From Euzebyales bacterium (GTDB taxonomy: Bacteria > Actinomycetota > Nitriliruptoria > Euzebyales > Egibacteraceae), in assembly GCA_013695145.1 (NCBI GenBank), contig JACDBB010000153.1, forward strand, positions 1-44,826: a stretch of 44,826 bases of DNA. The letters are read 5' to 3'. Positions 24,217 to 32,194 of this stretch are shown here, one piece after another (position 1 is the stretch's first letter; each line of letters begins with the position of its first letter). The position numbers and the translations under genes were made by a program. The notes beneath the pieces are model-generated. The model had not been told where the DNA came from, did no database searches, and was given only the letters and a program-made list of their open reading frames with translations.

Positions 24217-25008
24217 TCAGTCCTCTAGGAGCGCCGTCAGCGCCGTCACGAACCGGTCGAGATCGCCGAGGTCGTTGAGGTAGTCCGCCACGCGCTCGTC
24301 GTCGACCTCGGCGTAGTTGTGCACGAGCAGGTTGCGGAAGCCGACAGCCTTGGCCATCGATCGGGCCACCTCGTCGACGATCACGTCATGCTCCGCCAGC
24401 GCGCGCATGGCGTCGGCGTTCGTGTCCGGCACGCGCCACCCCTCTGAGGCGACCACGTGGTGCCCGACGTCGACGCAGCCCTCCAACGCCGTCACGAACA
24501 GGTACTTCGTGTGCCCCAGCCGCGCGGGATCGGCCAGGAGTTCTGCCCGCACGACAGCCGCATAGCGCCGCAGCCACGCGAGGTCTTCGGTCACCCCCCT
24601 GAGCAGCCGGTGGAGCCGCTCCGGGTCAACCACGGCGTCCCGCCACGAAGTCCGCGCGGCCCGTTCGACCCGGTGACGCTCGTCGAGCGCGAGCTTGCGG
24701 GTCTGCGCCTGCCACCGCACGCGGACAGGCGGGTCGTCCTCGAACAGCAGCCGCCCCGTGAGCGCGACCCGGCCGCCCAGCTCCAGGGGCGCTCGATCGA
24801 GCGTCAGCAGGTCCACCCATCCAGGAAGCGCCGCCGCGACGGCCAGCCCGTCGACGCGGGCGTCGCCGAACCACGCGGCCACGTCGATGTCGCCAGGCGC
24901 GGTGGCTCCCGGCACGGCGGCGCTGCCGTGAACGAAGGCGAAGCGCGCCCCGTGAGCGCGCAACGTCGTCGCCACGCCCTCCAATTCCTGCGCGGGCTGT
25001 GCCTGCAT
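24217..25008 (-). CDS. Single-chain MntA-HepT-like protein (nucleotidyltransferase fused to HEPN RNase)
   Basis: A 263-residue fusion. Residues 1-110 are a minimal nucleotidyltransferase with GS-x10-DxD (Gly28-Ser29, Asp40, Asp42) and the family tail VDLLTLDRAPL...GRLLFED, as in MntA antitoxins that adenylylate their toxin. Residues 125-263 are a DUF86/HEPN helical domain with R-x4-HxY (Arg225, His230, Tyr232), the HepT RNase active site; the Tyr is the known AMPylation target. In type VII toxin-antitoxin systems the two parts are usually separate adjacent genes; here one uninterrupted frame holds both. The start ATG 25008 lies inside the divergent spacer with the epimerase gene. Whether it acts as a self-controlled toxin is inference. 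Confidence 0.85.
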   Translation of the reverse strand: MQAQPAQELEGVATTLRAHGARFAFVHGSAAVPGATAPGDIDVAAWFGDARVDGLAVAAALPGWVDLLTLDRAPLELGGRVALTGRLLFEDDPPVRVRWQAQTRKLALDERHRVERAARTSWRDAVVDPERLHRLLRGVTEDLAWLRRYAAVVRAELLADPARLGHTKYLFVTALEGCVDVGHHVVASEGWRVPDTNADAMRALAEHDVIVDEVARSMAKAVGFRNLLVHNYAEVDDERVADYLNDLGDLDRFVTALTALLED

Positions 25009-25075
25009 GGACTCATCGTGCCACGCGGTGTCCGTAGACTCGGCACACCAGGGACCCGAACGAGGAAGGGCGCGC

Positions 25076-25513
25076 ATGCTGCTGCAGCGCATCGACCACG
25101 TCGGCTACGCGGTCGAGAACCTCGAGGAGGCGATCCGCTACCACCAGCGGCTGTACGGCGCCGAGGTCGTCCACCGCGAGCGGATGGAGCCCGACGGGGT
25201 CGCCGAGGCGCTGCTGGCGATCGGGGACAGCTTCATCCAGCTGCTGGAGCCGACGCGCGACGACTCGCCGGTGGCGCGGTTCCTGGAGCGCAACGGCGGT
25301 CCGGGCGTCCACCACGTGGGCTACGGGGTGGCGGATGTCTCGGCCACCCTGACGCGGCTCAAGGAGCAGGGCGTCCGCGTGGTCGACGACCATCCCCGGC
25401 CGGGATCACGCGGCTGCACGGTCGCGTTCCTGCACCCCAAGGGCGCCATGGGGGTGCTGGTCGAGCTGGTCGAGGACCCGTCGCTGGCGGACGCCGCAAC
25501 GGCCCCGGGCTGA
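25076..25513 (+). CDS. Methylmalonyl-CoA epimerase
   Basis: A 145-residue vicinal-oxygen-chelate (glyoxalase-fold) protein with two beta-alpha-beta-beta-beta repeats: RIDHVGYAVENLEEAIRYHQ and GVHHVGYGVADVSATLTRL. The His of DHVGY, the His of HHVGY and a late Glu (GVLVELVE) are the expected metal ligands, and QLLEP matches the family. It interconverts (S)- and (R)-methylmalonyl-CoA between propionyl-CoA carboxylase and the mutase (16079-17803). The start ATG 25076 follows GAGGAAGGG. It is divergent from the MntA-HepT-like gene by 67 bases. Confidence 0.92.
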   Translation: MLLQRIDHVGYAVENLEEAIRYHQRLYGAEVVHRERMEPDGVAEALLAIGDSFIQLLEPTRDDSPVARFLERNGGPGVHHVGYGVADVSATLTRLKEQGVRVVDDHPRPGSRGCTVAFLHPKGAMGVLVELVEDPSLADAATAPG

Positions 25514-25565
25514 GCCGTTGTGGCGCCCGCGCAGCGACCGTGATGGAACGCAACCCGGCGTTCGC

Positions 25566-26009
25566 TCAGCAGCTCGACGGGCGCGCCGCGTCTTGCCGGC
25601 CGAGGCGCTTGCTCAACAGCTCGACGGGCGGGCTGCGGGCGTAGCCCTGGCGGTCCCAGAACGCCAGGGCGTCAGCGTTGCCGCCGAACACGAACAGGTT
25701 CACCTGTGCAGCGCCGCGCGCCACGAGCCGCCGTTCCAGCTCCTCGCAGAGCGCGCGACCGAGGCCCCGGCCACGAGTGGGGGGTGCCACCGCAAGCCGC
25801 ATCAGCCAGCCGCGCCGCCCGTCCCATGTGCCGGTGACCGTCCCGAGCAGCGCCCCACCGTCCTCCGCAACGAGCAGCAGGTCCGCGTCGTGGGCCAGCA
25901 CCGCGTCGAGGTCGCCTTGGGGGTCCAGCGTGTACGCGAGCATGCCGGCCCCGTCCCACAGGTCGATGATGCCCCGGCTGTCGGCACGCGTCGCGGAACG
26001 GATGAGCAT
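25566..26009 (-). CDS. GNAT-family N-acetyltransferase
   Basis: A 147-residue GNAT protein: MLIRSATRADSRGIIDLW at the start, motif A RLAVAPPTRGRGLGRALCEELE with the acetyl-CoA-binding R-x2-G-x-G/A, and motif B LFVFGGNADALAFWDRQGYAR at the end. The substrate could be an amine of a small molecule or protein, and cannot be read from sequence. The stop falls in a short direct repeat (CAGCTCGACGGGCG at 25570-25583 and 25617-25630). Confidence 0.85.
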   Translation of the reverse strand: MLIRSATRADSRGIIDLWDGAGMLAYTLDPQGDLDAVLAHDADLLLVAEDGGALLGTVTGTWDGRRGWLMRLAVAPPTRGRGLGRALCEELERRLVARGAAQVNLFVFGGNADALAFWDRQGYARSPPVELLSKRLGRQDAARPSSC

Positions 26010-26050
26010 GGAGCCACGCTAGCCGCCGTCCCCTCGGTACACTCGGCCAC

Positions 26051-26446
26051 GTGGGCCTGTTCGACCGCTTCCGGCGCCGCCGCGACCGCCCTACCGGGCC
26101 GGCGCCGTCCGGCCGCACGCTCAGCGAGATCAAGGAGTTCATCGCCAGCCGGGCGGGTGTCGAGGCCTACCTAGAGCCCCCGACGTCGATCTACGCCATG
26201 ACGCTGTGCCTGGTCGCGGCCGACGGGGAGCACCTGCGCCGCGCGGTCAAGGACGCCAAGCAGGCACGGCAGGTCTGCAACGAGGCGGGCGTCCCCCTCT
26301 ACGACGCGCGCATCGTCGGCTATCCCAAACGCATGAAGGAGTACCAGCGCGGGGTGAAGCAGCAGCGCATCGGCCTGGAGGACCTGCCGCCCCTGGACAC
26401 CACCATCGAGGAGCCCGACCCCCACCCCCGCTCCGACGAGGACTGA
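26051..26446 (+). CDS. Conserved hypothetical protein
   Basis: A 131-residue protein starting GTG 26051 with a basic N-terminus (MGLFDRFRRRRDRP), a compact mixed core (EAYLEPPTSIYAMTLCLVAA, then RRAVKDAKQARQVCNEAGVPLYDARIVGYPKRMKEY) and an acidic tail. The 'VPLYDARIVGYPKRMKEY' stretch resembles a small actinobacterial family of unknown function that I know only from memory. No catalytic motif, signal peptide or membrane segment is visible. It is divergent from the GNAT gene. Confidence 0.75.
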   Translation: MGLFDRFRRRRDRPTGPAPSGRTLSEIKEFIASRAGVEAYLEPPTSIYAMTLCLVAADGEHLRRAVKDAKQARQVCNEAGVPLYDARIVGYPKRMKEYQRGVKQQRIGLEDLPPLDTTIEEPDPHPRSDED

Positions 26447-26517
26447 CCCGCGAGCATCCCCGTGAGCGTCACGCGGCCCGTGGTCGAACGGTCTCGGACC
26501 CCACCTCGCCGTCACCA

Positions 26518-26844
26518 TCAGGGGCTGGGTCGCAGGCGAAGACCAAGCGCCACGGCAAGCGCTTGGTCAAGCTCATGCAGCTTGGTCGGCCCCAACCGCC
26601 CGACGTGGCGCAACACCGCCTGCGGGAGGGTGAACAGGTTGTCGCAGTTGGCGACGCACTCCTCCCGCAGCCCCTCGTCCGAACCGACTTCGACCTCGGC
26701 CACGTGCCCGCGCACCCGTGTGGTGACCAATACGCACACCACCGAGGTGAGCACTGGCACCGCCGTGTCGCGGGTCACCACGACCACCGGATGCCGTCCG
26801 ACACCAGGGATGTCGGCGACGCACACGTCGCCGCGCGTGATCAC
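26518..26844 (-). CDS. MazF/PemK-type endoribonuclease toxin
   Basis: A 108-residue PemK-fold protein: ITRGDVCVADIPGVGRHPVVVVTRD at the start, VLVTTRVRGHVAEVEV in the middle, and ECVANCDNLFTLPQAVL followed by LHELDQALAVALGL at the end. These match the SH3-like beta-barrel and last helix of MazF mRNA interferases, including the conserved DN/NL region before the helix. It would cut cellular mRNA when free of its antitoxin. The ATG overlaps the antitoxin stop by 4 bases. Confidence 0.85.
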   Translation of the reverse strand: MITRGDVCVADIPGVGRHPVVVVTRDTAVPVLTSVVCVLVTTRVRGHVAEVEVGSDEGLREECVANCDNLFTLPQAVLRHVGRLGPTKLHELDQALAVALGLRLRPSP

Positions 26845-27098
26845 CGTTCGGGCGCGTCGACCACGACCGTCGCGGAGTAGGCACCGAGCCGGGCGACGAG
26901 CTCGTCGTGCTCAGGATCGGGCTCGGCGTAGGCGCGAAGGTACGACTCGGCGATCGCTTCCTCGGAGTGGCGGGCCAGCCAGTCCCGCACCGCGGCGGCG
27001 ACGACCGCGGCGCGGGTGGGCGCGGCCCCTGCGCGCACGGCGTCGTCCAGGGCCAAGACGGTGCCTTCGTCGAGCCTGGTGGTTATCGGAACACTCAT
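26841..27098 (-). CDS. RHH-type antitoxin of the MazF toxin
   Basis: An 85-residue protein: SVPITTRLDEGTVLALDDAV, then PTRAAVVAAAVRDWLARHSEEA is a ribbon-helix-helix domain (one strand, two helices), and the acidic C-terminus (YAEPDPEHDELVARLGAYSA) is the expected toxin-wrapping segment. The start ATG 27098 lies in the middle of a palindrome. The longer frame upstream runs through the promoter region and is rejected. It is the first gene of the operon and probably represses it. Confidence 0.83.
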   Translation of the reverse strand: MSVPITTRLDEGTVLALDDAVRAGAAPTRAAVVAAAVRDWLARHSEEAIAESYLRAYAEPDPEHDELVARLGAYSATVVVDAPER

Positions 27099-27119
27099 GA
27101 GTGCCACCGTACCACGGTG
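27092..27119. promoter_or_regulatory. Twin palindromes at the mazEF start
   Basis: CACTCATGAGTG (27092-27103, a perfect 12-bp palindrome that contains the antitoxin ATG) and CACCGT-ACC-ACGGTG (27105-27119) lie side by side. A -10-like TATACG (27134-27129, minus strand) would start transcription just ahead of them. They are good candidates for the antitoxin's autoregulatory operator. Confidence 0.5.
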
Positions 27120-27266
27120 TGCACGGCTCGTATACACCGCGCGCCGTCGCAGCGGTGGCGGGCCTGAAGGGTCCGACGTTGGTTGACGTGCGCGTCGCTG
27201 TCGCGCTGGACGGCAGCGGCGGCCTGGCCACGGCCGGTCCCCCTCATCGCGAGTGGCCTCGGTCAG

Positions 27267-27818
27267 TCAGGCGGCGAGGCGAACGGCCTCCACGAAGCAG
27301 GTCGGCTCGGGGCGCTCGCCCTGGCGGTCCAGTCCGGCGATGCGGTCGACGACCTCAATGCCGTCGGTGACCTCGCCGAACACCGCGTACTGGGGCGGCA
27401 GGCCCACATCGTCGAGGCAGATGAAGAACTGGCTGCCGTTGGTGTCAGGGCCCGCGTTGGCCATGGCAAGGATCCCGCGCGAGTAGCCGCGGTTGCGCGC
27501 CGCCGCCAGCTCGTCGGCGAAGCGGTAGCCGGGCCCGCCCGTGCCCGTGCCGGTCGGGTCCCCCATCTGGACCACGAAGCCGGGGACGACGCGGTGGATC
27601 GGCGTCGCGTCATAGAACCCCTCGCCAGCGAGGAACGCGAAGTTGTTCGCGGTCGCCGGAGCTTCGCCGCTGAACAGGCGAACAGCGATCTCGCCGCACG
27701 AGGTGGCGATGGAGGCGGCGTGATTCAGCGCGTCGTCCAAGACCTGCAGCGGGCCGTCAAAGCTCGGCTTGTCCTCGCCGTAGCCGTCCGGCACGCGTCC
27801 GTCACATGCGACATCCAT
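27267..27818 (-). CDS. Cyclophilin-type peptidyl-prolyl isomerase, short form
   Basis: A 183-residue cyclophilin domain protein. IHRVVPGFVVQMGDPTGTGTGGPGY contains the conserved catalytic Arg (HRVVPGF), NGSQFFI is the substrate-site Q-F-F motif, and YAVFGEVTDGIEVVDRI is the C-terminal signature. Its first 30 residues (VACDGRVPDGYGEDKPSFDGPLQ) match the linker of the membrane paralogue just upstream, but the membrane helix is missing, so this copy should be cytosolic. The start ATG 27818 follows GAGGATCT. It is probably a tandem duplicate that lost its anchor. Confidence 0.88.
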   Translation of the reverse strand: MDVACDGRVPDGYGEDKPSFDGPLQVLDDALNHAASIATSCGEIAVRLFSGEAPATANNFAFLAGEGFYDATPIHRVVPGFVVQMGDPTGTGTGGPGYRFADELAAARNRGYSRGILAMANAGPDTNGSQFFICLDDVGLPPQYAVFGEVTDGIEVVDRIAGLDRQGERPEPTCFVEAVRLAA

Positions 27819-27889
27819 CAGATCCTCGAAGGTCAGACAGCTTCCAGCGGACGCCGGCCAGCCTCGCCCTGGCCCGCGCCGTGCAAACC

Positions 27890-28792
27890 CTAGTCCGTGG
27901 GGGTCGGGGTCGGCGAGGTGGTCGGCGCAGGGCCGTCGGTCGACTCCGGGTCCGCGGCCTGCTCGACGATCTCGGGGCCGCCGACCACGACGGAGTCCAT
28001 GTAGATGACCTCCTGCGGCGTCTCGCCGCGCTCCCCGCCAACCTCGACGAGGGCGATCTCCTCCAGGACGTCCATGCCCTCGGCGACCGTGGCGAAGCGG
28101 GTGTAGGTCGGCTGCAGAACGCCGGAGGAGATCGCCCGGTCGAAGCCCTCCCCGTACACGAAGAAGAACTGGCTGCCCGCGGTGTTCGGGCCACTGTTGG
28201 CCATCGCGACCGTGCCAGGCGGGTAGCCCTCGGCCTCGGCGCTCTCCAGCTCGTCGGCGAGCTGGTAGCCGATCTGCCAGGTGGCGTCGTTGCCGCCAGC
28301 GCCCGTCTGCAGCGCCGTGATCCCGGTGGCGTTGCGGAAGATCTCGAGGCCGTCGAAGAAGCCCTGCTGGGCCAGGAACACGAAGCTGTTCACCGCCTCG
28401 GGCGCGGTCTCCTCCTCGAGGTCAAGCACCACACGCCCGCAGGAGGTCTCGACGACCGCACGGTAGTCGACGCCGTCGTCGAGCACCTGCTCCGGCTCGT
28501 CGAAGGTCGGCTTCTCCTCGCCGGCGTTCGCCGGCGCCTGGGCGCCGCACGCGACGGGGCGGTCCTCGGCCCCTGGGCTGGCGGTCGAACCCGGTGTCGG
28601 CTCGTCGCCGGCGTCGGCCACCTCGTCGGGTCCCGGGGGCAGGCTCAACCAGATCAGCAGCCCGCCGATCAGCACCACCACACCGATCACGATGCCGGTG
28701 AAGATCGTGCGCTGGCGTTCCCGCTTGCGCGCGGCGTCGCGCTCCAGCTCCCGTTGCCGCTTGCGCTCGCGTTTCGACTGCTTACCGCTCAC
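27890..28792 (-). CDS. Membrane-anchored cyclophilin-like isomerase
   Basis: A 300-residue protein. A highly basic N-terminus (KRERKRQRELERDAARKRER) precedes one transmembrane helix (about residues 30-50), a Pro/Gly linker and a cyclophilin domain (about 100-270). The domain is divergent: the catalytic Arg motif reads EIFRNATGITALQTG, while NTAGSQFFFVYG keeps the Q-F-F motif. Cytosolic N-terminus and outside catalytic domain are predicted from the positive charges. The start is GTG 28792, 19 bases after the SDR stop. It probably folds or chaperones exported proteins. Confidence 0.88.
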   Translation of the reverse strand: MSGKQSKRERKRQRELERDAARKRERQRTIFTGIVIGVVVLIGGLLIWLSLPPGPDEVADAGDEPTPGSTASPGAEDRPVACGAQAPANAGEEKPTFDEPEQVLDDGVDYRAVVETSCGRVVLDLEEETAPEAVNSFVFLAQQGFFDGLEIFRNATGITALQTGAGGNDATWQIGYQLADELESAEAEGYPPGTVAMANSGPNTAGSQFFFVYGEGFDRAISSGVLQPTYTRFATVAEGMDVLEEIALVEVGGERGETPQEVIYMDSVVVGGPEIVEQAADPESTDGPAPTTSPTPTPTD

Positions 28793-28811
28793 TGAAGACT
28801 TCCCATCCTGG

Positions 28812-29561
28812 CTACCCGACGGTCAATCCGCCGTCGACGACGATCATCTGCCCGGTCACGTAGCTGGCCCTGTCGGAGACCAGGAACGCGACCACCTCGG
28901 CGACCTCGACGGGTTCGCCCCAGCGCTGCAGGGCTGCCCGGTCGACGGTGGCGGCCTTGGTCTCGGGGTCGGACCACAAGAAGCGGTTGAGCTCGGTCCT
29001 CACCCACCCTGGCGTGACGGCGTTCACGCGGACCCCGGCGCGCCCCCACTCGACCGCAGCCGTGCGGGTGAGCGAGAGCAGCCCCGCCTTGCTCGCCCCG
29101 TAGGCCGACAGCGACGGCGACCCACCGAGCCCCGCCACGGACGCGACGTTCACGATCGCGCCTCCCCCGCGGGCGGTCATGATCCGACCCGCCTCCTGCA
29201 GCACCCAGAACACATGGGTCAGGTTGAGGCGCATCACCTTCTCGAAGCCTTCGGGCCGCGTCTCGGTGATCGGCGCCATGAAGCCGGTGCCCCCCGCGTT
29301 GTTGACCAGCACGTCGAGGCGGCCCAGGTCGCTGGCGGCCTTGGTCACCATGTTGCGGACCTGCGACTCCTGCGTGACGTCGGTCGGGATGACCAGCGTC
29401 TTGGCACCAGCCTCTTCGCACCGATCCGCGGTCTGTTCGAGCGCGTCGATCGAGCGCGACGCCAGTGCGACGTCGAAACCGTCACGGGCGAGCGCCACCG
29501 CCGCCGCTTCGCCGATTCCCCGGCTTGCCCCCGTGACGAGGGCGACCTTCCTCTCGGCCAT
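28812..29561 (-). CDS. SDR-family oxidoreductase (FabG-like)
   Basis: A 249-residue classical short-chain dehydrogenase. TGASRGIG (residues 10-17) binds the nucleotide, NNAGG lies near 90, and the catalytic set is Ser (NVASVAG), Tyr and Lys in [15 protein letters not shown] closes the protein. Length and motifs fit 3-oxoacyl-ACP/CoA reductases and related alcohol dehydrogenases; the substrate is not resolved. The start ATG directly follows the TAG of the upstream zinc-binding protein gene, so the two are coupled. Confidence 0.92.
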   Translation of the reverse strand: MAERKVALVTGASRGIGEAAAVALARDGFDVALASRSIDALEQTADRCEEAGAKTLVIPTDVTQESQVRNMVTKAASDLGRLDVLVNNAGGTGFMAPITETRPEGFEKVMRLNLTHVFWVLQEAGRIMTARGGGAIVNVASVAGLGGSPSLSAYGASKAGLLSLTRTAAVEWGRAGVRVNAVTPGWVRTELNRFLWSDPETKAATVDRAALQRWGEPVEVAEVVAFLVSDRASYVTGQMIVVDGGLTVG

Positions 29562-29867
29562 CTAACCGACGCCAGTGGAGCGGCGCACCTCGATGCGCCA
29601 GCAGTGCTTGTGCCAGTGCCGGCGCAGGTCCGAGTCGTCCTCGGGCCACACGACCACGTGAGACTCACCTGCCACGACCCCGTTGCCGCAGGACGGGCAC
29701 ACGTAGTCCTTATGGCCGCGATCCCCGTCGACCACTCTGACCTCGTAGCCGTCGAGGTCGTACTCGGTGTCGCGCCGCACCTGGGCCAACAGATCGGAGA
29801 TGTCACGCATCGCCTCGGGATGCTGCCAGGGTCGGGTCGCGCGCTTGCGCCGTGAGTTCCTGCTCAT
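29562..29867 (-). CDS. Small zinc-binding-like protein (CPxC...HxxCW)
   Basis: A 101-residue protein with a basic start (MSRNSRRKRATRPW), a beta-rich middle and the motif YVCPSCGNGV...HVVVWPED...RRHWHKHCWRI, which arranges two Cys and later His/Cys in the manner of a zinc ribbon or HNH-like finger. I recognise it as an actinobacterial family, sometimes labelled 'ATP/GTP-binding protein' without support. The start ATG 29867 has AGGA upstream. It sits between the DUF1232 and SDR genes in one apparent operon. Function is unknown. Confidence 0.78.
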   Translation of the reverse strand: MSRNSRRKRATRPWQHPEAMRDISDLLAQVRRDTEYDLDGYEVRVVDGDRGHKDYVCPSCGNGVVAGESHVVVWPEDDSDLRRHWHKHCWRIEVRRSTGVG

Positions 29868-29882
29868 CTCGTTCCTGTCCTC

Positions 29883-30329
29883 CTACTCGTGCGCTCCGGC
29901 GAGCTCGAGCACGATCGCCAGCCCCTCATCGGTGCCGCGCCACAGCTCGTAGGTGACCTCGTAGCCGGCGTCTCGCACAAGCCGACGGAACGCCCAGGTC
30001 AACACCAGGAGATCATCGAGCCGCCCCAGGACCGGGATGACGTCAGGCACCAGGTCGATCGGGCTCGCGATGTACGCAAGCGCCAACCCGGCCGGCGTCC
30101 ACTTGGCACGCTGGGGCACGCGCGGGTCGGTGACGAGATCTCTCACGAGCAGTATGACGTCCCGCAGCAGTCGGAGCAGCGCACCCGCGGTCGCGCCCAC
30201 GCCGCCGACGCGCTCGGCCTCGCGCATCGCCTCCACCCGACCGCGCAGATCCGACGACCTCGCCGTGAACCGGCGGCGCCGCCCACGCGGCGGTCCGGGC
30301 ACGGTCACAGCGGTTGGCCATCCTCCCAC
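29883..30329 (-). CDS. DUF1232 (YkvA-like) membrane protein
   Basis: A 148-residue protein with the DUF1232 core LALAYIASPIDLVPDVIPVLGRLDDLLVL, a short hydrophobic hairpin with the invariant SPIDLxPD. The N-terminal third is Arg/Pro-rich. I start at GTG 30329, five bases after a strong GAGGAGG; an upstream TTG (30365) is weaker. The C-terminal segment after the hairpin is helical. DUF1232 proteins are small membrane-associated proteins of unknown role. Confidence 0.82.
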   Translation of the reverse strand: MGGWPTAVTVPGPPRGRRRRFTARSSDLRGRVEAMREAERVGGVGATAGALLRLLRDVILLVRDLVTDPRVPQRAKWTPAGLALAYIASPIDLVPDVIPVLGRLDDLLVLTWAFRRLVRDAGYEVTYELWRGTDEGLAIVLELAGAHE

Positions 30330-30367
30330 GCCCCCCTCCTCGTGGCGGCTCACCAGAGCATCCAACG

Positions 30368-32137
30368 TTAGCCGTACACGTAGAAGCCGCGCCCGGCCTT
30401 TCGGCCGAGGTAGCCGGCGGAGACCATGTACGACAACAGCGGCGCGGGGTCGTAGCCGGCCTCGCGGAACTCCGTGTGGAGCGCGCGGCAGATGTCCAGG
30501 GTGACGTCGAGGCCGACCACGTCGATGAGCTCGAACGGACCCATCGGGTGCCCGCAGCCGAGCTTCATCGCGGTGTCGATCTCCGCGACGGTGGCGTAGC
30601 CCTCCTCGAGCATCTTGACCGCGTCGTTCAGGTACGGGAACAGCAGGGCGTTGACGATGAAGCCTGCACGGTCACCGCACAGCACCGCGTGCTTGCCGGC
30701 CACCTCGGCGAAGGCTCTTGCCTGGGCGATCGCCTCCTCGCCCGTGCGGACCGTGGTGACCAGCTCGACCAGCCGCATGACGGCCGCCGGGTTGAAGAAG
30801 TGGATGCCGATGACCCGCTCCGGTCGCCCCGTGGCCATGGCGCACGCGATGACCGGCAGGCTCGAGGTCGTGGTCGCGAGCAGGGCGTCGGGCTTCGCGA
30901 CCTCGTCGAGCCGGGTGAACAGCTCCTGCTTGACCGCCAGGTCCTCGGCGACGGCCTCCACCACGAGATCGCATTCGGCCAGCGCTTGGAGGTCGGTGAC
31001 GGCGCGGACCCGCTCGGAAGCGGCTTCCGCCTCCTGTCCGTCGAGCTTGCCGCGCTCCATCCCCTTGGCCAGGCTCCGGCCTACAGCCGCAACCAGCGCA
31101 CCGCACTTGGCGTCGCTGCGGGCGCGCACGAGGACGTCGTAGCCGGCCCTGGCGCAGACCTCGGCGATCCCGGCCGCCATGGTGCCGCTGCCGACCACGC
31201 CGACCGTGCGCCAGGCTGCGACCGCGTCGGGGTCCACCGTGGGACGAGCGGCGGCCCCCTCGTCGGTGGTCGCAGGGGCGTTGGGCCGCTCGTAGGTGTA
31301 GAACCCGCGCCCCGACTTTCGTCCCCGGTAGTCCGCCGCGAGCAGCTGCCGGACAGCCGGTCTGGGGGCGTGCCGCGGGTCACGGAACTCCGCGTACATC
31401 GTCTCCATGATCGCCGCGCCGCTGTCCAGGCCGATCAGGTCCATCAGCGCCAGCGGCCCCATCGGGTGCCCGCAGCCCAGCCGCATCGCCTCGTCGATGT
31501 CCTCGCGGGTCGCGTACCCCGCCTCGTACATCTCCACGGCCTGGTTCAGGTAGGGAAACAGCAGCAGGTTGGCCACGAAACCGGCGCGGTCCCGCGCCAC
31601 CACAGGGGTCTTGCCCATGCGCTGGGCGAACTGTTTGGCGGTCGCCAGCACATGGTCGTCGGTGACGACGGTGCGGATCAGCTCGACGAGCCTCATCACC
31701 GGGGCCGGGTTGAAGAAGTGGAACCCGACCACCCGGTTGGAGCGCGCGGTGTGCACGGCCAGGTCCATCACCGACAGCGAGGACGTGTTGGTCGCCAGGA
31801 TCGCCTCCGGCTTGCAGACGCGGTCGAGCGTGGCGAACGTCTCCTGCTTCATCGTCAGCTGCTCGGGCACCGCCTCGAGCACCAGGTCGGCGTCGGCCAG
31901 GACATCGAACGACGTGTCGCCGATGATGCGCCCGATCAGTTCGTCGGCCGCATCCTGCTCCAGCTTCCCGCGAGAGACGGCCCGCTGCAGCGACGTCCGG
32001 ATGCGCTCGAGGCCACCCTCCACCCGCTCCGGGCTGACCTCGACGAACGCCACGGGAACCCCGGAGCGCGCCACCACCTCGCAGATGCCGGACCCCATGG
32101 TCCCACATCCGACCACCCCGACCTTGCGGATCTCCAC
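30368..32137 (-). CDS. Double-domain 3-hydroxyacyl-CoA dehydrogenase
   Basis: A 589-residue tandem fusion of two 3-hydroxybutyryl-CoA-dehydrogenase-like units. The first (about 1-285) has VGVVGCGTMGSG, the catalytic His in VGFHFFNPAPVMRLVEL and LGCGHPMGPLALMDLIGLD. The second (about 305-589) has VGVVGSGTMAAG, IGIHFFNPAAVMRLVEL and LGCGHPMGPFELIDVVGLD. Both ends close with GRKxGRGFYxY. Each unit is about 285 residues, the length of a free-standing enzyme, and both seem catalytically complete. It oxidises 3-hydroxyacyl-CoA with NAD+. It is probably co-transcribed with CPBP protease and murA upstream and DUF1232 downstream. Confidence 0.92.
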   Translation of the reverse strand: MEIRKVGVVGCGTMGSGICEVVARSGVPVAFVEVSPERVEGGLERIRTSLQRAVSRGKLEQDAADELIGRIIGDTSFDVLADADLVLEAVPEQLTMKQETFATLDRVCKPEAILATNTSSLSVMDLAVHTARSNRVVGFHFFNPAPVMRLVELIRTVVTDDHVLATAKQFAQRMGKTPVVARDRAGFVANLLLFPYLNQAVEMYEAGYATREDIDEAMRLGCGHPMGPLALMDLIGLDSGAAIMETMYAEFRDPRHAPRPAVRQLLAADYRGRKSGRGFYTYERPNAPATTDEGAAARPTVDPDAVAAWRTVGVVGSGTMAAGIAEVCARAGYDVLVRARSDAKCGALVAAVGRSLAKGMERGKLDGQEAEAASERVRAVTDLQALAECDLVVEAVAEDLAVKQELFTRLDEVAKPDALLATTTSSLPVIACAMATGRPERVIGIHFFNPAAVMRLVELVTTVRTGEEAIAQARAFAEVAGKHAVLCGDRAGFIVNALLFPYLNDAVKMLEEGYATVAEIDTAMKLGCGHPMGPFELIDVVGLDVTLDICRALHTEFREAGYDPAPLLSYMVSAGYLGRKAGRGFYVYG

Positions 32138-32194
32138 CGAACGGCTCCTTGGGCCTCGCGTGCCGGCAGTCTAGGTCCCCGCCCCGGCGCAGCG

